From: Arcanobacterium phocisimile | Lineage (GTDB): Bacteria > Actinomycetota > Actinomycetes > Actinomycetales > Actinomycetaceae | Direction: 5' to 3' | Assembly (NCBI RefSeq): GCF_016904675.1 | Contig: NZ_CP070228.1 | Coordinates: 1,612,001 to 1,676,000 of the forward strand | Length of the DNA: 64,000 nucleotides | Shown here: positions 10,452 through 19,320 of the stretch, one piece after another | How positions within the stretch are numbered: position 1 is the stretch's first letter | Layout: each line of letters starts with the position of its first letter | The notes under the pieces: model-generated | Seen by the model: the letters and a program-made list of their open reading frames with translations, nothing else | Database searches by the model: none | Told to the model about the DNA's origin: nothing | Made by a program: the position numbers and the translations under genes

Positions 10452-10904
10452 CTAGTTAACGTCGGCGCCTAAGTCCATGACAAATGCGCGTTGCGCGGGA
10501 GACTCCACTGATTGCGGATTGTAGTCACGCTGGACGAGTTCAATAGCAGAATGGGGATCCATTCCGTCAAATACCGCAAGAATCGCGAGTGCAGTTCCGG
10601 TACGCCCGACGCCGCCAGCACAGGTAATTTCGACCTTCTTCTCCGCGGCACTTTCCCAAGCTTCACGCAACGTTTGTAGCGCTTGCGCAGAACGGCGCGG
10701 TAGCCGATAATCTGGCCAATCAATCATAATCGTTTCACCCGCGCGCGAGGAAAGAGTTTGCGCACCGAAACGATGACCAACAGAGGTAGTTAAAACGATG
10801 GACAGATCAGCAGCTTCATCGACTGCAACCTTCCATGAGCGTCCTCTGATCCGTCGTCCAGACGGGAGGGTAATGACACCTGGACCTTCATTCCATGTAG
10901 CCAT
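10452..10904 (-). CDS. Tyrosine phosphatase-like (cysteine phosphatase fold) protein
   Basis: A 150-residue single-domain protein with the CX5R P-loop CAGGVGRTG (Cys95, Arg101) and a candidate general-acid loop WPD at 63-65. This is the layout of dual-specificity or tyrosine phosphatases. The start is supported by AGGAGG seven bases upstream. The target is unknown. No kinase lies next to it. Confidence 0.82.
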   Translation of the reverse strand: MATWNEGPGVITLPSGRRIRGRSWKVAVDEAADLSIVLTTSVGHRFGAQTLSSRAGETIMIDWPDYRLPRRSAQALQTLREAWESAAEKKVEITCAGGVGRTGTALAILAVFDGMDPHSAIELVQRDYNPQSVESPAQRAFVMDLGADVN

Positions 10905-11120
10905 CGTCGACCTCCTGATATTGACTCGCGAGCGTTTTCGCGTAATACAAAACTACCAATGCTTAGCTATATTTCCCTAGTAATAAAGCCTCCCTAGGGC
11001 ACTTTGGCAAGCAATGTCACACCGACATGTTGATTTGGAACACATTTCTCCCCATTCCTGATAATCTTTACATCAAGACATCTTTATTTCCGCAGTCCCG
11101 CTCGAAGGAGAGTAGTAGAC
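10905..11120 (+). promoter_or_regulatory. Promoter region of icd
   Basis: This 216-nt gap lies between divergent genes. A GAAGGAGAG ribosome site sits before the icd start at 11121. A short palindromic pair CCCTAG/CCTAGGG is near 10975-11000. No known riboswitch was seen. Confidence 0.35.
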
Positions 11121-13343
11121 ATGGTTGAGATCATTTATACCCACACAGACGAAGCACCAATGCTAGCCTCTGCATCCCTCCTGCCGATCATTTCATCCTT
11201 TACTGCCACAGCCGGAATAAAGGTCACTTCGTACGATATTTCGTTAGCTGGACGAATGATCGCTGCATTTAGCGATCAGCTTCCGCCACATATGCAACAA
11301 CCAGACGCTCTCACCGAACTCGGAAAACTAGCCCAAAAGCCAGAAGCCAATATCGTTAAACTCCCCAATATTTCCGCGTCTCTTCCCCAACTTCTGGCAG
11401 CTATCAAAGAGCTACAAGACCACGGATATCCCCTGCCGGATTATCCTACGCAACCCACAACTGCCGCCGATCGCGATATCCGTCGCCGCTACGATGCGAT
11501 CATAGGATCCGCAGTCAACCCAGTCTTACGCGAAGGTAACTCCGATCGCCGCGCACCCCAAGCGGTCAAAAACTATGCGCGATCCCATCCTCACCATATG
11601 GCTACCTGGTCCGCGGATTCGCAAACATTCGTCGCAACAATGCACAGCGGGGATTTTAAACACAACGAAGTATCCACCGTCGTCGAAAAACTCTGCCATG
11701 CAAAAATTATTTTCACTGCACTCGACGGATCATCCCAGACCATCACTCCGCACATCACACTCGACGCCGGCGACGTCGTTGATGCCAGCGTTATGGACGT
11801 CAACGCACTGGATACTTTCCTCACCGATTGCGTAGCAGCAGCGAAAACTCACGATCTTCTCTTTTCTCTTCACTTAAAAGCCACCATGATGAAGGTATCC
11901 GACCCGGTTATCTTCGGTCGTGCCGTTCGCGCGTTCTTCCCACGCACCTTCCAGCAGTTCGGAGCAGTGCTCCACGCCAGTGGCCTTTACGCAGATAATG
12001 GTCTGGGATCGATATTCACCGGTCTTGAAAACGCGCCAGATTTACGATCCGTTGCACCCGCCATTAAGGACTCCTTCGCAGCCGAATTATCTGCTGGTCC
12101 ACAACTTGCCATGGTCAACTCCGATCAAGGCATAACGAATCTTCACGTGCCTTCTGACGTTATCGTTGATGCCTCAATGCCAGCGATGATTCGTAGCGGA
12201 GGGAAAATGTGGGGAGCCGATGGCCAATTGCATGACACAGTAGCCGTCATTCCTGACTCTTCCTACGCCGATGTCTATCAGGTAGTTATAGACGATTGCA
12301 AAGCTCACGGAGCCTACGATCCAGTCACCATGGGTAGTGTTCCCAACGTTGGTCTCATGGCGCAAAAAGCTGAGGAATACGGCTCACACGATAAGACCTT
12401 CGTCGCCCCAGATGCCGGGCGAGTTGAACTCATAGATGACAACGGAAAAGTCCTCCTGACCCGCGATGTTCACGACGGCGATATTTTCCGTTCCTGCGTT
12501 ACTAAAGACGAACCGATTCGCAACTGGGTCGGCTTAGCGGTTGAGCGTGCTCGAATTTCTCAGACTCCGGTTATTTTCTGGCTTGATCCGCAACGCGCCC
12601 ACGATCGGATCATGGCTGAAAAAGTCACGCACTACTTAACTGAGCACGACACCCACGGGTTGGATATACAGATACTGTCCCCTCGCCGGGCTACCGAAGT
12701 TACTGTTGAACGTATCCGATACGGGCTCGATACTATTTCAGCCACTGGAAATGTTTTGCGCGATTATTTGACTGATCTTTTCCCCATCATGGAGTTGGGA
12801 ACGTCTGCAAAAATGCTGTCAGTAGTTCCGCTCATGGCTGGTGGTGGTCTATTTGAAACCGGGGCCGGCGGCTCCGCACCAAAACTTGCCCGCCAGCTAC
12901 TTGAAGAAAACCATCTGCGCTGGGATTCACTTGGTGAATTTTTAGCTATAGCCGAATCCTTACGCCATGCGGGGAGAACAACGGGCAACTCGCGAGCATT
13001 AGTACTCGCTGACACCCTCGATCAGGCAACCGAGCGCGTGCTTTCTGAAGAGCGCTCTGCACAGGCGGGTGTGGGCCAACCTGATAATCGTTCATCTCAC
13101 GTTTGGCTAGCTACCTATTGGGCAGGAGCGCTGGCTAACCAAAACAACGACCCGGAGCTGGCGCACGTATTTACACCGTTGGCGCAGCAATTAGAAGATC
13201 ACTCTGGAGAAATCCAAGATGAGCTGATCACTGCTCAAGGTAAGCCCATTTCACTCGGCGGTTACTATCAGCCTGATCCGGAAGTACTCGAATCGACGAT
13301 GCGTCCGTGCACACAATTTAATGACATTTTGGCTACTTTATAG
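11121..13343 (+). CDS. icd: NADP-dependent isocitrate dehydrogenase, monomeric type
   Basis: A 740-residue protein of the monomeric IDH family (about 735-745 residues), as found in Corynebacterium and many other actinobacteria. It oxidatively decarboxylates isocitrate to 2-oxoglutarate with NADP+. The N-terminus ([15 protein letters not shown]) and internal blocks such as [37 protein letters not shown] and [10 protein letters not shown] match the family. The gene is intact with an AAGGAGAG ribosome site and stands as a single transcription unit. Confidence 0.97.
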   Translation: MVEIIYTHTDEAPMLASASLLPIISSFTATAGIKVTSYDISLAGRMIAAFSDQLPPHMQQPDALTELGKLAQKPEANIVKLPNISASLPQLLAAIKELQDHGYPLPDYPTQPTTAADRDIRRRYDAIIGSAVNPVLREGNSDRRAPQAVKNYARSHPHHMATWSADSQTFVATMHSGDFKHNEVSTVVEKLCHAKIIFTALDGSSQTITPHITLDAGDVVDASVMDVNALDTFLTDCVAAAKTHDLLFSLHLKATMMKVSDPVIFGRAVRAFFPRTFQQFGAVLHASGLYADNGLGSIFTGLENAPDLRSVAPAIKDSFAAELSAGPQLAMVNSDQGITNLHVPSDVIVDASMPAMIRSGGKMWGADGQLHDTVAVIPDSSYADVYQVVIDDCKAHGAYDPVTMGSVPNVGLMAQKAEEYGSHDKTFVAPDAGRVELIDDNGKVLLTRDVHDGDIFRSCVTKDEPIRNWVGLAVERARISQTPVIFWLDPQRAHDRIMAEKVTHYLTEHDTHGLDIQILSPRRATEVTVERIRYGLDTISATGNVLRDYLTDLFPIMELGTSAKMLSVVPLMAGGGLFETGAGGSAPKLARQLLEENHLRWDSLGEFLAIAESLRHAGRTTGNSRALVLADTLDQATERVLSEERSAQAGVGQPDNRSSHVWLATYWAGALANQNNDPELAHVFTPLAQQLEDHSGEIQDELITAQGKPISLGGYYQPDPEVLESTMRPCTQFNDILATL

Positions 13344-13452
13344 AACGCCTCACTACATCATTCACGAACCTCACGTATCGGAACCGTCGCAAGATGGCGT
13401 GTAAAAGTGCTAACGTTTATGTCGTTTAGTTATTGACATTGAGGAAGGAACT

Positions 13453-13977
13453 ATGACTCGATCACGCGCATGGCGGTTTATTCTTGGGCTACCAGTTGCC
13501 CTCGTCGCATTTACTGGATGTTCAAATTGTGTAGAGATTTCCGGTGATGAAGCATTGCAAAAAGCAGCAACCGAAATTGCGCCAGCGTGGGAAGGGCTTG
13601 AAACTGATTCTACAAAAAACTGGGACTTCTCCGCCGCAGATACCTCCACTTTCGATTCGTGCAAGGCGATCTCATGGATTACTATCCCCACTGGCGATGC
13701 CGATGAGAACTCCCCCTACGACGTCGCGCTATTCCACAACGGCGAATTTGTTCGTAGTGCTGAAGCACGCCCCTATCTCAGTAAGCCAGAGGTTTCGCGG
13801 GTATCTGATAAGGAAATCCAGATCGATCGCGTCTGGTATCTCGACGACGAGCACACGATGCCCAAGAAAGCAGTCGCCACCTACGTATGGAACGACGATA
13901 ACTCCCGCATCAAGCGTACCGGAAGTTTGCCGCCAAACGACTTCGCAGCCGGCACCTTTAAGCCAGATGCCGAATAG
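13453..13977 (+). CDS. LppP/LprE-like lipoprotein
   Basis: A 174-residue secreted lipoprotein: basic start, hydrophobic segment and a lipobox ending FTGC. The mature part has a Cys in FDSCKAISWI and a VALFHNGEFV block followed by strand-rich sequence, the pattern of the LppP/LprE family of actinobacterial lipoproteins. The function of that family is not established. A GAGGAAGGA ribosome site precedes the ATG. A strong hairpin follows the gene. Confidence 0.72.
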   Translation: MTRSRAWRFILGLPVALVAFTGCSNCVEISGDEALQKAATEIAPAWEGLETDSTKNWDFSAADTSTFDSCKAISWITIPTGDADENSPYDVALFHNGEFVRSAEARPYLSKPEVSRVSDKEIQIDRVWYLDDEHTMPKKAVATYVWNDDNSRIKRTGSLPPNDFAAGTFKPDAE

Positions 13978-13996
13978 CTCGTAAACGCTAGTAAAT

Positions 13997-14041
13997 ATAG
14001 GTGGCGGGGAACATCAACAATGATGTTCCCCGCCCACCTAT
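13997..14041. terminator. Bidirectional terminator between lipoprotein gene and ldh
   Basis: A GC-rich hairpin with 20-bp arms (13997-14016 and 14021-14041, one bulge) lies between two convergent genes. Confidence 0.8.
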
Positions 14042-14112
14042 AAAAATCGGTTGCTCCCTGACTCCAATTACTTACTGAGGTACTTACCGAGGCCAGGAAC
14101 AGCCACCAGCTA

Positions 14113-15069
14113 TCACAAGCCGATACTCTTTTGCGCCGCGGTAAGCGCTTGAACCGAAGCATCGAAACGTGCACGTTCTGCATCGTCCATCGGGAATTCG
14201 ATCGGGCGCTCAACACCGTTGGCACCAACAATACATGGCACTGCGAGCGCTACATCTTCAACTCCGAAAGAGCCCTGCAGAACACTAGAAACAGGCAAAA
14301 TTGCGCGCTGGTTGTTCAACACTGCTTCAACGATACGAGCGCCAGCAACGCCAATAGCGTAGTTGGTTGCTCCCTTACCTTCGATGATCTTGTAGGCCGA
14401 ATGGATCACTTCTTGTTCGAGCTCATGGAGCACATCGTCAGTGAACACCTTTTCACCCTTGGCATTACGCCAATCACGGAGTGAAACCTGACCGATAGTT
14501 GCCGATGACCACAGTGCGAATTCGCTATCGCCATGCTCACCAACAATCAACGAGTGGACCGACCGCGGTGAGACGCCGATCTTACGCCCAACGAGCCAAC
14601 GCAACCGGGATGAATCCAGCACCGTACCTGAACCAAAGACGCGACCTTCGGGAAGCCCCGAGAACTTCGCTGCCGCAGCGGTAAGGACATCTACCGGGTT
14701 GGTGACCAACACGAAAATAGCGTTCGGTGAGAGCGGGACGAGATCTGACATGAGGCTTTCAAGAATATGGGCATTCTTTTCGGCAAGCTCGAGGCGGGTC
14801 TGACCTGGGTTCTGCTTTGCTCCAGCAGTGATCAAGACGATGTCTGAATTGGCAGTAACGGTAATATCCGAGCCACCGATCAGTTCCGAACCAGCCATGA
14901 ACTGAGTGCCATGGGCAAGATCGAGCACCTCGGCGTCGACCTTAGTTTTATTGATATCGAAAAGCGCAACGACGTTGGCAGAACCGCGCAACATAGCAGC
15001 ATACGCAAGAGCAGTACCGACTGATCCTGCACCGATGACGGACATTTTGGTTTTAAATTGTGTAGCCAT
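14113..15069 (-). CDS. ldh: L-lactate dehydrogenase
   Basis: The 318-residue reading frame from the ATG at 15069 matches the usual LDH length. An in-frame upstream extension to 15138 is not needed. Visible motifs are the Rossmann glycine motif GAGSVGTA, the ITAGAKQNPGQTRLEL active-site loop with the substrate-discriminating Gln, the DSSRLR block and the catalytic His in GEHGDSE. It reduces pyruvate to L-lactate with NADH in the cytoplasm. Glu-Asp-type malate dehydrogenase features are absent. Confidence 0.95.
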   Translation of the reverse strand: MATQFKTKMSVIGAGSVGTALAYAAMLRGSANVVALFDINKTKVDAEVLDLAHGTQFMAGSELIGGSDITVTANSDIVLITAGAKQNPGQTRLELAEKNAHILESLMSDLVPLSPNAIFVLVTNPVDVLTAAAAKFSGLPEGRVFGSGTVLDSSRLRWLVGRKIGVSPRSVHSLIVGEHGDSEFALWSSATIGQVSLRDWRNAKGEKVFTDDVLHELEQEVIHSAYKIIEGKGATNYAIGVAGARIVEAVLNNQRAILPVSSVLQGSFGVEDVALAVPCIVGANGVERPIEFPMDDAERARFDASVQALTAAQKSIGL

Positions 15070-15225
15070 ACTTCCATTATCCCGGTTTTTCCGCCAAAAG
15101 TCTTGAATTTCTTGGTCACACTTTCTAGCCGGTGGCAACTATGCCGCAAAAAGTGACACAATACAATCAGAAAACACGACATGCGGCCGGGATTCTCGTC
15201 GTCGGACTGCACGAAAGGATACGTT

Positions 15226-16008
15226 ATGGATAGGTCACTAGCCAACGAACTCGCACGGAAGTTGAGCGCCGCACAGCACACGCGGGAAATATTGCCACGA
15301 ATTTCCGAGCAGCTCCCGCACGCAACTATTGATGACGCCTACGAGATCCAGGCAGCATGGGTAGAAGAACAACTCGATGCCGAGCGCAAGCTCGTGGGTC
15401 ACAAGATTGGTCTCACTGCCCGGGCTGCTCAAGATCGGCGCGGGATTACCGAACCAACCCATGGCACAATCTTCCGTGATCAAATTTTCGACAATTCATC
15501 ACTGATTGATTTCGACATGTTCCACAATCCGCGCGTTGAGGTGGAGTTGGCGTTTATTTTGAAAGATCGTCTCGAAGGCCCCCACGTCACTATGTATGAC
15601 GTTTTACGCGCCACTGAGTTCATCACGCCAGCCTTGGAGATTCTCGCTCCGCGCATTGCTGGACCGGGTCGCACAGTTGTCGATTCTGTTGCCGACAATT
15701 CATATTTCGGCGCCATGATTTTAGGCGGACGTCCGCTACGTCCGGAAGACGTAGACATGCGCTGGGTTTCGGCTCTGCTCTACAAGAACGAAGTTATTGA
15801 AGAAACTGGCGTTGCTGCCGGCGTTTTGAACCATCCAGCTAATGGTGTCGCGTGGCTTGCCAATACGCTTGGCGCCCGCGATCAAGCATTAGATGCTGGC
15901 GAAATCATTCTCGCTGGTTCATTCACCCGTTCCATGCCGGTTGAGCGCGGTGACGTAATCTTGTGTGATTACGGCCGGATGGGCACGATTTCGGCACGTT
16001 TCGTATAA
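15226..16008 (+). CDS. 2-oxo-hydroxyacid / 2-keto-4-pentenoate hydratase family protein
   Basis: A 260-residue protein of the fumarylacetoacetate hydrolase-related hydratase family (HpaH/MhpD type). The ATG at 15226 has GAAAGGA upstream; an earlier in-frame ATG at 15181 lacks a ribosome site. Family blocks are HKIGLTARAAQ, the metal-ligand pattern EVELAFIL and DSVADNSYFGAMILGG. These enzymes hydrate 2-hydroxy-dienoates in aromatic degradation, but no other degradation genes are present, so the real substrate is uncertain. The next gene starts 10 nt downstream. Confidence 0.85.
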   Translation: MDRSLANELARKLSAAQHTREILPRISEQLPHATIDDAYEIQAAWVEEQLDAERKLVGHKIGLTARAAQDRRGITEPTHGTIFRDQIFDNSSLIDFDMFHNPRVEVELAFILKDRLEGPHVTMYDVLRATEFITPALEILAPRIAGPGRTVVDSVADNSYFGAMILGGRPLRPEDVDMRWVSALLYKNEVIEETGVAAGVLNHPANGVAWLANTLGARDQALDAGEIILAGSFTRSMPVERGDVILCDYGRMGTISARFV

Positions 16009-16017
16009 GGAACGACG

Positions 16018-17280
16018 ATGGCGACTACCACAACATATTTACAAGGTCTTCGTCTCGACGACCACACGTTACGTGTTCCCCTTGTTCATCACGACGCCGC
16101 CGATACCCGCACTATCGAGGTGTTTGCTCGCGTTGTCACCCCAACCGGTGGCGAGAATCTTCCGTTCTTGGTTTATCTGCAAGGCGGTCCGGGATTTGAA
16201 GCGCCGCGGGTTGCGTTAAATCCGCTGTCGCCAGGATGGTTGGGTGCGGCACTCAAGCGTTATCGGGTGGTCATGCTCGATCAGCGCGGAACCGGCCGGT
16301 CAACCCCGGTTGATTCGGGTCTACTTTCCCAAGGTAACACCCACGAGGTTGCCGAGTATCTCAGCCATTTCCGCGCAGATTCCATCGTCGAAGATGCCGA
16401 ATTGTTGCGGGAACACCTAGGGGCTAGCACTCAACAGTGGAATCTTCTTGGGCAAAGTTTTGGTGGGTTTACCGCTGTTTCCTACATTTCCACTCACCCC
16501 GAATCGGTGCACCGTGCCTTCTTTACTGGCGGCCTGCCACCTGTAACTGGGCATGTGGATGAGTTTTATAGCGCAACGTTTAATAAGATGCGGTGGCTGT
16601 CGGAAAACTATTATTCGCGTTTTCCACACGACCGCGAGCGCATGCGCAACGCAGTGGAGCTAGCTGCCGCTGGCGAGATTGTGTTGCCTGATGGTGAAGT
16701 AGTTTCGCCGTCGAGATTGCGCTCAATCGGCATGGATTTGGGGCGCAATGACGGCTGGCTGGCGATCCATAATCTTCTCGAATGGGATCCGCGTTCGGCG
16801 ACGTTTGCTCACGACCTATCTGCGCAGTTGCCATTCGATGCGCGCAATCCGATCTATTTCTTGCTTCACGAAGCTTGTGGGGCTAACGGTGTGGTCACTA
16901 ACTGGTCTGCCGAGCGCGTGATGCCTGCTGATTTCCATGAAGATAGCACGCTGTTGACTGGCGAACACGTGTTTGGTGACTGGTGTGAGACTGTTCCTGC
17001 CTGGCAGCCCTGGGCTGAGGTTGCACGTGAATTGGCGCAATGGCGATGGACACCGCTTTTCGATCCAGATGTTTTGCAGACTTCTGGAGTTCGTGGGGCT
17101 GCAACAATCTATTTGCGTGACGCATTCGTGCCGTTTGAGCTGTCGATGACAACTGCTGATCTTATGCCCGGGGTTCGAGAAATTGTCACCAATTCTCATG
17201 AGCACAATGGTTTGCGTGCTATGGGTGACGATATTTTTGAGCACATGTGTGACGTGGCGGAAGGTATTCGTTACCGGTAG
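16018..17280 (+). CDS. Proline iminopeptidase-like alpha/beta hydrolase (peptidase family S33)
   Basis: A 420-residue protein with the S33 motifs: oxyanion-hole segment LQGGPGFEAP, the DQRGTGRSTP motif that typifies prolyl aminopeptidases, the nucleophile elbow GQSFGGF, and a C-terminal Asp/His pair (the SHEHNGLR region). It should release N-terminal residues, probably proline, from short peptides. It follows the hydratase gene by 10 nt with GGAACGACG before the ATG, so the two are likely co-transcribed. Confidence 0.87.
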   Translation: MATTTTYLQGLRLDDHTLRVPLVHHDAADTRTIEVFARVVTPTGGENLPFLVYLQGGPGFEAPRVALNPLSPGWLGAALKRYRVVMLDQRGTGRSTPVDSGLLSQGNTHEVAEYLSHFRADSIVEDAELLREHLGASTQQWNLLGQSFGGFTAVSYISTHPESVHRAFFTGGLPPVTGHVDEFYSATFNKMRWLSENYYSRFPHDRERMRNAVELAAAGEIVLPDGEVVSPSRLRSIGMDLGRNDGWLAIHNLLEWDPRSATFAHDLSAQLPFDARNPIYFLLHEACGANGVVTNWSAERVMPADFHEDSTLLTGEHVFGDWCETVPAWQPWAEVARELAQWRWTPLFDPDVLQTSGVRGAATIYLRDAFVPFELSMTTADLMPGVREIVTNSHEHNGLRAMGDDIFEHMCDVAEGIRYR

Positions 17281-17338
17281 CACTTAGCTCTAGGAATAAA
17301 TCTCAGTGGACTGAGCCAAGTCTAGGCATAATAAACAT

Positions 17339-17737
17339 ATGACTCAATCTATTTATGACAATGGCCGGCTCGTTGCCTCGGTATCCGAGGATGACCTCAT
17401 CTGGGCAAAAATTGCACATCTATCTGCAATTCTCGCCATGATTGTCTCCGCCACATCGCTGTCTTTCCTTGGGCCACTTGTTATTTGGGGCTTGAAGAAA
17501 GATTCGTCAACGTATGTGCGTTCAGCAGCCGCTGAATCGTTCAATTTTAACATCGGCATGTGGGTGATGAACGCAATCGGATGGATACTAACCTTCACAC
17601 TTATCTTGGCACCAGTTGGAATTCCACTGATCATTGCCAGTTTTGTCTTGACGCTATGGCATCATTTGAAGGCTTTCGGAGCAGTAAATCGCCACGAGCA
17701 GTACCACTACCCTTTCCAGATTTCGGTTCTGAGCTAA
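17339..17737 (+). CDS. DUF4870-type small membrane protein
   Basis: A 132-residue protein with three hydrophobic segments (about 25-45, 66-85 and 92-112). The pattern AKIAHLSAILAM followed by LGPLVIWGLKKDSSTYVRSAAAESFNF matches the DUF4870 (Tic20-like) family. Function unknown. It is a single gene ending at a convergent terminator. Confidence 0.85.
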   Translation: MTQSIYDNGRLVASVSEDDLIWAKIAHLSAILAMIVSATSLSFLGPLVIWGLKKDSSTYVRSAAAESFNFNIGMWVMNAIGWILTFTLILAPVGIPLIIASFVLTLWHHLKAFGAVNRHEQYHYPFQISVLS

Positions 17738-17796
17738 GGAATATAGCTCCTACGTTCCGGTGCGTTACTCCTGAACAACGAGCTCAACCGTCTTAT

Positions 17797-17836
17797 GAGA
17801 GTGATGGGTCCGCGCTTTCGTGGACCCATCACTCTC
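17797..17836. terminator. Bidirectional terminator between DUF4870 gene and pepT
   Basis: Perfect 15-bp arms (17797-17811 and 17822-17836) around a 10-nt loop, placed between convergent genes. Confidence 0.85.
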
Positions 17837-17856
17837 ATTTGTCACTAGTGCACTAC

Positions 17857-19077
17857 CTAGAACTCCCGCGTCATAAGCGCCCAGATCGTGCGATAGGAGC
17901 GTTCGAATTCGGACACTGGTAAAAATTCATGAACCGAATGAAAGTTGAAACCTCCAGTGAAAATATTTGGGGTGGGAATTCCCTGCGTAGATAAATAGGA
18001 ACCATCGGTTCCCCCGCGCATAATGAGTGGCCGTGCCTCTCTCCCAGTACTAGCGACAGCTGCCCGTAAATCATCGACAACCCACTGATTATCTGGCCCT
18101 AACGAATCGGCGATATTCCCATAAATATCGGTGATGTCGCAAACGATTTGTGCTCGCGGATAACGTTGCTGAATCTCGGTAACCGCTGCTCGGATGTGAG
18201 CCTTTCGCTCAGCAAACTTTTGTTTGTTGTGGTCGCGGATATTGAGCGTGACAATCGTCCGTGCCTGATTACCGTCAATACTTTGGACCCAAATATAGCC
18301 TTCGCGCCCTTCAGTACATTCTGGCGTTTGACTGCGGTCAAAAAGGGAGATGAAATCATGCGCAATAAGGTTGGGGTTGATCAGCACACCTTTTGCCGAC
18401 ATCGGATGAGCTGGCACCCCAACAATCTCGACAACTGCCTGACCGGCGTTAAAAGTCTCGTAAGCGATGGTTGCCTGGCCTTCGCAATCAATCGTGTATG
18501 CGCCGTCGACGTCGAACCGAGAAAGATCTAGAGATTTCACACCCCGCAAACCGATCTCTTCATCGGGAACGAACGCCACCACAATATCGGGGTGATCGGC
18601 GTGGCCGAGGTTCGATAGCGCCGTCATAATTGACGCCAATGCCGCCTTATCGTCACTTCCCAATACGGATGTACCGTCTGTACAAATGATCTCTTCGCCC
18701 AGGTAATCACCGAGCACCGGATATTGTTGCGGGTCCAAAACATGCCCGTTGCCTAGCGTGATGGGCTGGCCAGCAAAGCGAACTAGTTGCGGATGAATTA
18801 CAGGGCTCAGACCGACGTCGACGGTATCAAGGTGGGCACAAAATCCGAGCGTCGGGCCGGGAAGGTTTCCTGGGAAACGCGCCGTGAGACACGCGAAGTC
18901 GTCGATCACGACGTCGACCCCACCTAGCTCACGTAACTCGCCGGCAAGCATGCGGGCCAATACCCGCTGTCCGTCACTTGTTGGCACACTCGAGCGCGAT
19001 GCATCTGACTGGCTACTCACCGCCGCGTATCGAAAAAATCTTGCTATCAACTCGTGTGCAATACTCGTTGCTTCCAT
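17857..19077 (-). CDS. pepT: Peptidase T (tripeptide aminopeptidase)
   Basis: A 406-residue M20B peptidase starting at the ATG at 19077 (MEATSIAHEL). The zinc-site motifs are visible in order: AHLDTVD, the catalytic-metal pair in GSDDKAALA, PDEEIGLRG (catalytic Glu pair), the Asp in TIDCEG and the C-terminal NFHSVHEF His. RGGTDGSYLS is also conserved. It cleaves the N-terminal residue of tripeptides in the cytoplasm. Peptide import by Opp and other peptidases in the window fits peptide-based nutrition. Confidence 0.96.
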   Translation of the reverse strand: MEATSIAHELIARFFRYAAVSSQSDASRSSVPTSDGQRVLARMLAGELRELGGVDVVIDDFACLTARFPGNLPGPTLGFCAHLDTVDVGLSPVIHPQLVRFAGQPITLGNGHVLDPQQYPVLGDYLGEEIICTDGTSVLGSDDKAALASIMTALSNLGHADHPDIVVAFVPDEEIGLRGVKSLDLSRFDVDGAYTIDCEGQATIAYETFNAGQAVVEIVGVPAHPMSAKGVLINPNLIAHDFISLFDRSQTPECTEGREGYIWVQSIDGNQARTIVTLNIRDHNKQKFAERKAHIRAAVTEIQQRYPRAQIVCDITDIYGNIADSLGPDNQWVVDDLRAAVASTGREARPLIMRGGTDGSYLSTQGIPTPNIFTGGFNFHSVHEFLPVSEFERSYRTIWALMTREF

Positions 19078-19189
19078 AAGCCTCCACGCTTTCTGACTAT
19101 GACCATATTGTACGCCTAGAACGCTCGTGCTCAGTGTTCGTCCTAGGATTGATGAACATGTACAAACAGCAAGCAATTTCGGAAAATGC

Positions 19190-19218
19190 TTGACTGGCTA
19201 CTTGATGGTTCGTAAGAT
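19190..19218 (+). promoter_or_regulatory. Promoter of the PTS EIIBCA gene
   Basis: -35 TTGACT (19190-19195), a 17-bp spacer, then -10 TAAGAT (19213-19218): close to the sigma-A consensus. Transcription should start just before the RAT sequence. Confidence 0.75.
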
Positions 19219-19225
19219 AAGAAAC

Positions 19226-19293
19226 CTATAGAGGTTGCAACTTTCATAGGCAAGACTCAAGAGTCGCTTCAGCGCGCTCTTGAGTCTTTTTGT
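19226..19293 (+). promoter_or_regulatory. RAT antiterminator site overlapping an intrinsic terminator (EIIBCA leader)
   Basis: Positions 19226-19258 read as an RNA-binding site of the BglG/LicT type (AGGTTGCAACTTTC then AGGCAAGACTC). Its 3' end is shared with the left arm (19253-19263) of a terminator whose right arm is 19277-19287 followed by TTTTTGTTTT. Binding by a BglG-family protein would block the terminator. The antiterminator gene lies directly downstream of EIIBCA. Confidence 0.85.
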
Positions 19294-19320
19294 TTTCAGC
19301 ACAAGCAAAGAAGGACAAGG

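Noticed and set aside
10975-11000. CCCTAG/CCTAGGG palindrome as an icd operator
   Set aside because: Too short and without a second copy; could be chance.
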